Positions 6,575 to 11,269 of a stretch of 11,269 nt of DNA are shown piece by piece. The notes beneath the pieces were generated by a model, which ran no database searches, had not been told where the DNA came from, and was given only the letters and a program-made list of their open reading frames with translations. This DNA is from CAZDCZ01 sp964504155 (GTDB lineage Bacteria > Bacteroidota > Bacteroidia > Bacteroidales > UBA12077), in assembly GCA_964504155.1 (NCBI GenBank), contig CAZDCZ010000090.1, forward strand, positions 1-11,269, read 5' to 3'. A program made the translations under genes and the position numbers. Within the stretch, counting starts at the first letter, position 1. Each line of letters begins with the position of its first letter.

Positions 6575-9424
6575 ATGAATAGTTTTCTAAAAGAAGTTAC
6601 CAAAGAATTATACACACAATATAAAAATCGAATTTCTGACAATTGTATTGTATTCCCAAATAAGCGAGCTGCATTATATTTTAAAAAATATCTCTCGGAA
6701 GAATCTGATAAGCCATTATGGGCTCCTAAATTAATTACCATAAACGAATTAATGTGCGAAATATCGGGAATTAAGGCAACAAATAATATCAAATTAATTT
6801 TCGAATTATATAAAATATATCGCAAGATTAAAACATCAACTGAAAGTTTCGACGAATTTTATTTTTGGGGAGAAATTATGCTTTCAGACTTTAACGATAT
6901 CGACAAATATTTAGTAAATCCAAAACAGATATTTCAAAACCTTAGTGCCTTAAAAAACATACAAGAACAATTTAATTATCTCTCGCCTAGCCAAATTGAA
7001 CTAATTATGCAATTCTGGAAAAGTTTTAACCCCGATAAATTTTCAGAAAATCAAGAAGAGTTTGTTCATATATGGGCAATTCTAAGTAATATTTATAGCA
7101 AATTCAGAGAAGAACTCAAAAAAACAGGTAATTCGTACGAAGGAATGATAAACAAAGATATTGCCGATAAGATAAATAATAATGAAAATCTAAAACTATC
7201 GAACTCCAAATATATCTTTATTGGTTTTAATGCCCTTAACGAATGCGAAAAAACATTATTCAATTATTTAAAAAAATCTAATAAAGCAGATTTCTATTGG
7301 GATTACGATAATCATTATCTCGACAAGCTTAATCACGAAGCAGGCAGATTTATTCGCGAGAATATAAAAAACTATCCTCCGCCAAAATATTCAAATATTA
7401 AATTTGATAATATTAACAAAGAGAAAAATATTAAGATACTTTCTACAGCTTCCGATATTGGTCAAGCAAAAGCTATTGCCCCATTGTTAAAAACAATAGA
7501 TAATAACGAAATTAGCAACCCTAATAAACATGCTATTATTTTAACCGATGAGCAACTTTTAGTTCCAGTACTTTATTCTATTCCCGACACAATAAAAAAA
7601 GTAAATGTAACAATGGGATATCCTTTAAAAGACACTCCTATTTATGGTTTTATAAAACAAATAATTGAACTTCAGAAAAATATTAAGGTTAATAATACTA
7701 ATGAAATATCATTCTTTTATAAACATGTTATCTCTATTTTACAACATCAATACATAAACAACAAAGACCCTAAGGCAAAAGAGCTTATAAACGATATTAC
7801 AAAAAACAACAAAATATATTTAACTAAAAACGAGTTAAATATCTCTGCTATAACATCTAAGATATTTTTTAAAATTGATAATCATAATAAAATATCGGAA
7901 TACCTACTCGATATACTTAATGAATTATTTCATAAGCTTGAAAATAATAATTCCGAAAATCAAAATCTCGAACAAGAATATATCTATCATCTATTTATAA
8001 CTATTAAACAATTAAACGAAGTATTAAGCGGATCGAATATTACAATACAATTTGACACTTACTTAAACCTACTCGACAAAATTATTCAAAGCATTAATAT
8101 CCCATTTACAGGTGAACCATTAAGCGGCATTCAGGTAATGGGAATATTAGAAACAAGAGCCATTGATTTTGAGAATTTAATTATTCTTTCGATGAACGAA
8201 GGAATATTCCCGAAAATAAGCACTTCCATGTCTTTTATTCCATATAATTTACGTCGAGGTTTTAATTTACCCGCAATAGAATATCAAGATTCTATTTTCT
8301 CGTATTATTTTTATCGTTTACTTCAACGTGCCAAAAACATTACTCTTATATACAATTCTAGTTCAGATGGTTTTCAAACCGGAGAAATGAGTCGATTTAT
8401 TCATCAGTTAAAATTCGAGACTAAGCATAATATTAAACACTATAACTTATCGTACGATATTAGTTCAAAACCACAAGAAAAAATTTCTATTCATAAGAAT
8501 GCAAACATAATTGCAAAACTAAATAATTATCTTGGAGAAGAACCTACACGCAGTTTATCGCCAAGTGCTATTAATATGTATTTAAGCTGTAAACTTAAAT
8601 TTTATTTCAGATATATTGCAGGATTAAAAGAACAAGAAAATTTACTGGAAGAAATTGATCCTCTAACATTTGGAAACATATTACATAATACTATGGAGAA
8701 ATTATATACTCCATTTCTCGGAAAAACAATAAGTACAGAAAATATAAAATCGATAAAGCAAAACACAATTGAAGAATCTATTAACGAAGCCCTTAAAAAA
8801 GAGTTTAATATAAAAAAAGAAAAGAAAATAATTCTAAGCGGAAAAAATATTATTATTCGAAAAATCTTAAATAACTATGTAAATCAAACACTTAAAATAG
8901 ACAGCAAATATGCTCCTTTCGAAATAATTGGTCTCGAAGATGAATTAGAAACAAAAATAACTGTTGAAGTAAATAACACAAAAATAAATATAAATATAAA
9001 AGGGAAAATTGACAGGATAGATAAAATTAACAATGGTATTAGGATAATTGATTATAAAACCGGAAAAGCAGTTCAGAGATTAATCGGTAATATAGAAAAA
9101 TTATTTTCAGAAGAAAGTAAAAATAGAAATAATGCAATATTTCAAACTTTGCTATATTCAAAATTATATTACAACAATTTTAATCCTACAGAATCGATAA
9201 CACCAGGAATATACTCTATACGTAATTCTCATGATAAGAATTACGATTATCACCTACAATTTAATAAAAAAAAAGTTACTAATTATAAACACATCGACGA
9301 TGAATTTACGGCACAGCTTTCGAAAATTCTTGCCGAGATATTCGATACACAAACAAATTTTGCCCAAACAAATGATATAAAGAATTGTGAGTATTGCGAC
9401 TATAAAACTATTTGCAACAGATAA
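6575..9424 (+). CDS. addB: AddB-type PD-(D/E)XK nuclease with Fe-S cluster motif
   Basis: This 949-residue protein is the probable second subunit of the AddAB helicase-nuclease. Four cysteines, C672, C938, C941 and C947, match the AddB iron-sulfur arrangement (one cysteine, a long gap, then CX2CX5C at the extreme C-terminus). The nuclease site between them has H704, D813 (GKIDRID), D826 and K828 (IIDYKTG) and Q857. The N-terminal and middle parts resemble inactivated helicase domains: FPNKRA at 27-32, IFIGFNALNECE near 210, and GIQVMGILETRAIDF...NEGIFP at 518-546, the AddB/RecC counterpart of motif V. No Walker A motif is present near the N-terminus, unlike in Bacillus AddB, so this subunit probably does not hydrolyse ATP and relies on AddA. 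It begins 13 nt after the YiiX-like gene and is presumably translated from the same message. The length is below that of Firmicutes AddB (about 1160). The nuclease and cluster are clear; the gene name rests on those and on the nearby addA. Confidence 0.88.
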   Translation: MNSFLKEVTKELYTQYKNRISDNCIVFPNKRAALYFKKYLSEESDKPLWAPKLITINELMCEISGIKATNNIKLIFELYKIYRKIKTSTESFDEFYFWGEIMLSDFNDIDKYLVNPKQIFQNLSALKNIQEQFNYLSPSQIELIMQFWKSFNPDKFSENQEEFVHIWAILSNIYSKFREELKKTGNSYEGMINKDIADKINNNENLKLSNSKYIFIGFNALNECEKTLFNYLKKSNKADFYWDYDNHYLDKLNHEAGRFIRENIKNYPPPKYSNIKFDNINKEKNIKILSTASDIGQAKAIAPLLKTIDNNEISNPNKHAIILTDEQLLVPVLYSIPDTIKKVNVTMGYPLKDTPIYGFIKQIIELQKNIKVNNTNEISFFYKHVISILQHQYINNKDPKAKELINDITKNNKIYLTKNELNISAITSKIFFKIDNHNKISEYLLDILNELFHKLENNNSENQNLEQEYIYHLFITIKQLNEVLSGSNITIQFDTYLNLLDKIIQSINIPFTGEPLSGIQVMGILETRAIDFENLIILSMNEGIFPKISTSMSFIPYNLRRGFNLPAIEYQDSIFSYYFYRLLQRAKNITLIYNSSSDGFQTGEMSRFIHQLKFETKHNIKHYNLSYDISSKPQEKISIHKNANIIAKLNNYLGEEPTRSLSPSAINMYLSCKLKFYFRYIAGLKEQENLLEEIDPLTFGNILHNTMEKLYTPFLGKTISTENIKSIKQNTIEESINEALKKEFNIKKEKKIILSGKNIIIRKILNNYVNQTLKIDSKYAPFEIIGLEDELETKITVEVNNTKININIKGKIDRIDKINNGIRIIDYKTGKAVQRLIGNIEKLFSEESKNRNNAIFQTLLYSKLYYNNFNPTESITPGIYSIRNSHDKNYDYHLQFNKKKVTNYKHIDDEFTAQLSKILAEIFDTQTNFAQTNDIKNCEYCDYKTICNR

Positions 9425-9472
9425 ATATCATTTTTTTACTAGATAAAAAATTATTTAATTCATATTATTTAT

Positions 9473-9480
9473 TACCTTTG
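9473..9480 (+). promoter_or_regulatory. -7 promoter box of the repeat-channel gene
   Basis: TACCTTTG matches TAnnTTTG exactly and lies 27 nt before ATG 9508, so the leader would be about 20 nt. No TTG is present at the expected -33 distance, where the DNA is only A and T. The 83-nt gap after addB holds no visible hairpin terminator, so read-through from addB may also contribute. Confidence 0.45.
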
Positions 9481-9507
9481 AAACAAGGACTTATGAATTT
9501 ATAAACA

Positions 9508-11256
9508 ATGATAAAAGATTTTTACAACTATAAAGTCAAAATAAAAGACCAACCATTTAAAACATCGGCAGGAATAAAATTAGAAAATACCGCAACAATT
9601 TCTTTTTACGACAAAAACAAAAAAGAAATTTACTATATAGAATTAGGATTTATTTCTAAAAATACAATTTTTAATTGGATAGACGAAGAAAAAGATATTT
9701 TATTAGACGATTGCTATATAGAAAATTTCTCTTTATCGGAATATCGCGAAAGTCGCGAATTAGATAAAAAAGCAATAATAAAACTACATGGATTTTCGGC
9801 CTACAACACTTATTTCGACTCGAGAATAGAAACAGACTTTTCGTATGCCGAATTCGATATAGATTATAAAAATTTCGAAGGTTCTCATTTTATTAATGGC
9901 GCAGTTTCGTTCCACAATGTAAACTTTAACCATGGCGGCATAAATTTTAGTTATGTAATATTTAACAATGGGAATATCGATTTCTCGAATATTCGCTTTG
10001 GTAATGGGGAGATAAATTTTAAAAATTCGTATTTTGGTTCCGGACATAAAAATTTCAAATATGCCCATTTTGGCGAGGGGCAAACACTATTTGTAAATAC
10101 CGAATTTAACGATGGTGATGTTTCCTTTATAAATTCTGAATTTGAAAAAGGCAAAGTTTCATTTAAAATAGCACGCTTTGGTAAAGGAAAAATAGATTTC
10201 CATTTTGCTCGTTTTAAATCCGGAGATATTTCTTTCGAGAGAACAGAATTTGGTGACGGGAAAGTCGATTTTAGAACAACAGAATTCAATAATGGGAAAG
10301 TAAATTTTAACAGATCGACATTTGGCAAAGGAGAAAAAACTTTTGAAGCCAGCCAACTTAAAGAAGGAAGACTATCGTTCAGAAAAACAGATTTTGGTAG
10401 TGGTGATGTAATCTTCGATTTATGTGAATTTAATAATACCAAAGTATCATTAGACAATGCTAAATTCGGCAAAGGCAACTTGTCATTTTTTAACGCCAAC
10501 ATAAAAACTCTCTCGTTAAAATCGTGCCATTTAGATCATTACGTAGATTTACGTTTAGCTAATTGCGATTTTGTTAATATATCTGATGTTATCGGACGAG
10601 ATATTATTGACATAAGACCATATGATTTTGCCATAAATATAAAAACACTAAATCTTGTAGGAATGCGGCTTATAGGAAGATTATATATCGACTGGTTCGA
10701 TAATAATGTTAAAAATTTAATAAACTCGCAAACAGATACAAGCAATAAAGAAAAATCGGAACAATTCAGGATACTAAAAGAAAATTTTAATTTTACAGGA
10801 CAATATATCGATGAAGACAAAGCCTACGTCGAGTTTAAACGCTATGAGATGAAAGCCGACATAGAAGAAAACAAAAAAAACAAATTATTTAAACGTCTCC
10901 TGATGCATCCTTCTTTTGGTTTTCGATGGTTGGTTTTCGATAAAATGGGACTATATGCAACAGATCCTCTACGAGTATTAATAAGTATGTTATTTTCATA
11001 TTTATTCTTCTCTTTTCTATACACTATACTTCCATATTTTTTCAACACAAGTATAACATCATCGGTTGGCGATCCGGATAATCTATCGCGAATAAATGTT
11101 GCCTTTTATCATAGTGCTGTAACATTCTTAACAATTGGTTATGGCGACTACTATCCGTCGGGAATAATACGTTTTCTTTCAGGTATAGAAGGCTTTATTG
11201 GACTATTCTTAATGTCGTATTTCACTGTTGCTTTTGTTAGAAAAATTTTACGCTAA
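9508..11256 (+). CDS. Two-TM potassium-channel-like protein with a 12-residue repeat N-terminal solenoid
   Basis: This 582-residue protein joins a large soluble region to a minimal ion-channel pore. Residues 1-115 form an N-terminal domain I do not recognise. Residues 116-331 are 18 consecutive 12-residue repeats with consensus FxxGxxxFxxxx. Residues 332-405 continue with weaker beta-helix-like sequence. Residues 418-465 look helical and charged (EQFRILKENF, GQYIDEDKAYVEFKR), a linker type I associate with bacterial pentapeptide-repeat channels. The pore has a hydrophobic helix at about 490-512, the selectivity filter TIGYGD at 542-547, and a second helix at about 558-577, and the chain ends five residues later. 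TIGYGD is the potassium signature, so a tetrameric inner-membrane K+ channel with the repeats in the cytoplasm is likely. There is no RCK or cyclic-nucleotide domain, so the N-terminal half may gate or anchor it. ATG 9508 is preceded by A-rich sequence and a -7 box. Ion selectivity and the role of the solenoid are inferred. Confidence 0.87.
   Translation: MIKDFYNYKVKIKDQPFKTSAGIKLENTATISFYDKNKKEIYYIELGFISKNTIFNWIDEEKDILLDDCYIENFSLSEYRESRELDKKAIIKLHGFSAYNTYFDSRIETDFSYAEFDIDYKNFEGSHFINGAVSFHNVNFNHGGINFSYVIFNNGNIDFSNIRFGNGEINFKNSYFGSGHKNFKYAHFGEGQTLFVNTEFNDGDVSFINSEFEKGKVSFKIARFGKGKIDFHFARFKSGDISFERTEFGDGKVDFRTTEFNNGKVNFNRSTFGKGEKTFEASQLKEGRLSFRKTDFGSGDVIFDLCEFNNTKVSLDNAKFGKGNLSFFNANIKTLSLKSCHLDHYVDLRLANCDFVNISDVIGRDIIDIRPYDFAINIKTLNLVGMRLIGRLYIDWFDNNVKNLINSQTDTSNKEKSEQFRILKENFNFTGQYIDEDKAYVEFKRYEMKADIEENKKNKLFKRLLMHPSFGFRWLVFDKMGLYATDPLRVLISMLFSYLFFSFLYTILPYFFNTSITSSVGDPDNLSRINVAFYHSAVTFLTIGYGDYYPSGIIRFLSGIEGFIGLFLMSYFTVAFVRKILR
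9853..10500 (+). repeat. Eighteen in-frame 36-bp units encoding 12-residue repeats
   Basis: The 648 bp divide exactly into 18 units of 36 bp with no insertion or deletion. Each encodes a 12-mer with phenylalanine at positions 1 and 8 and usually glycine at position 4; examples are FGNGEINFKNSY, FGKGKIDFHFAR and FNNGKVNFNRST. Position 1 is F in 17 of 18 units (unit 15 has L) and position 8 is F in 17 of 18 (unit 17 has L). The DNA of the units has diverged well beyond the protein pattern, so this is an old repeat held by selection on the fold, not a recent tandem expansion. The 7- and 5-residue F-to-F spacings alternate strictly. Confidence 0.9.
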
Positions 11257-11269
11257 GTTTTTTAGTACA

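Noticed and set aside
9853..10500. CRISPR-like periodicity of 36 bp
   Set aside because: There are no conserved repeat units separated by unique spacers; the units are diverged at DNA level and form a continuous coding frame.
9951..10502. Minus-strand open frame of 183 codons with a regular pattern
   Set aside because: It is the reverse complement of the 36-bp repeat region; the regularity is inherited from the plus-strand phenylalanine-glycine repeats, and no plausible protein results.

Overview
The window is about 11.3 kb of very AT-rich bacterial DNA carrying six genes, all on the + strand. It most likely comes from the phylum Bacteroidota, in or near the Bacteroidales/Marinilabiliales. 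Three intergenic regions contain matches to the Bacteroidota -7 promoter box TAnnTTTG. Start codons are preceded by A-rich sequence instead of a Shine-Dalgarno motif. The proteins are of types common in that phylum. No tRNA, rRNA, CRISPR array or insertion sequence is visible.

Left part (1-1552): a single AAA_14/DUF4143 ATP-binding protein gene that looks like an accessory insertion. It has a compact promoter overlapped by a near-perfect inverted repeat, and a GC-rich 60-bp stretch lies at the window edge. About 200 bp of non-coding DNA separates it from the next gene. Its serine codon use differs clearly from that of the neighbouring genes.

Central part (1553-9424): four closely spaced genes. 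The outer two are the AddA-type helicase-nuclease and the AddB-type iron-sulfur nuclease, which together should form the RecBCD-like enzyme that processes double-strand breaks for RecA. Between them lie a radical SAM protein of the TIGR01212/YhcC family and a small lipoprotein-like YiiX/YaeF permuted papain-fold hydrolase. The gaps are 22, 106 and 13 nt, and a possible internal promoter lies in the 106-nt gap. Whether the two middle genes relate to DNA repair or are only co-transcribed cannot be told from the sequence.

Right part (9425-11256): a gene with its own -7 box that encodes a two-transmembrane potassium-channel-like protein with a TIGYGD selectivity filter. A large soluble N-terminal half precedes the pore. 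It is dominated by 18 uninterrupted repeats of exactly 12 residues (FxxGxxxFxxxx, residues 116-331). This looks like a 5+7 variant of the pentapeptide-repeat beta-helix and is the most unusual object in the window.
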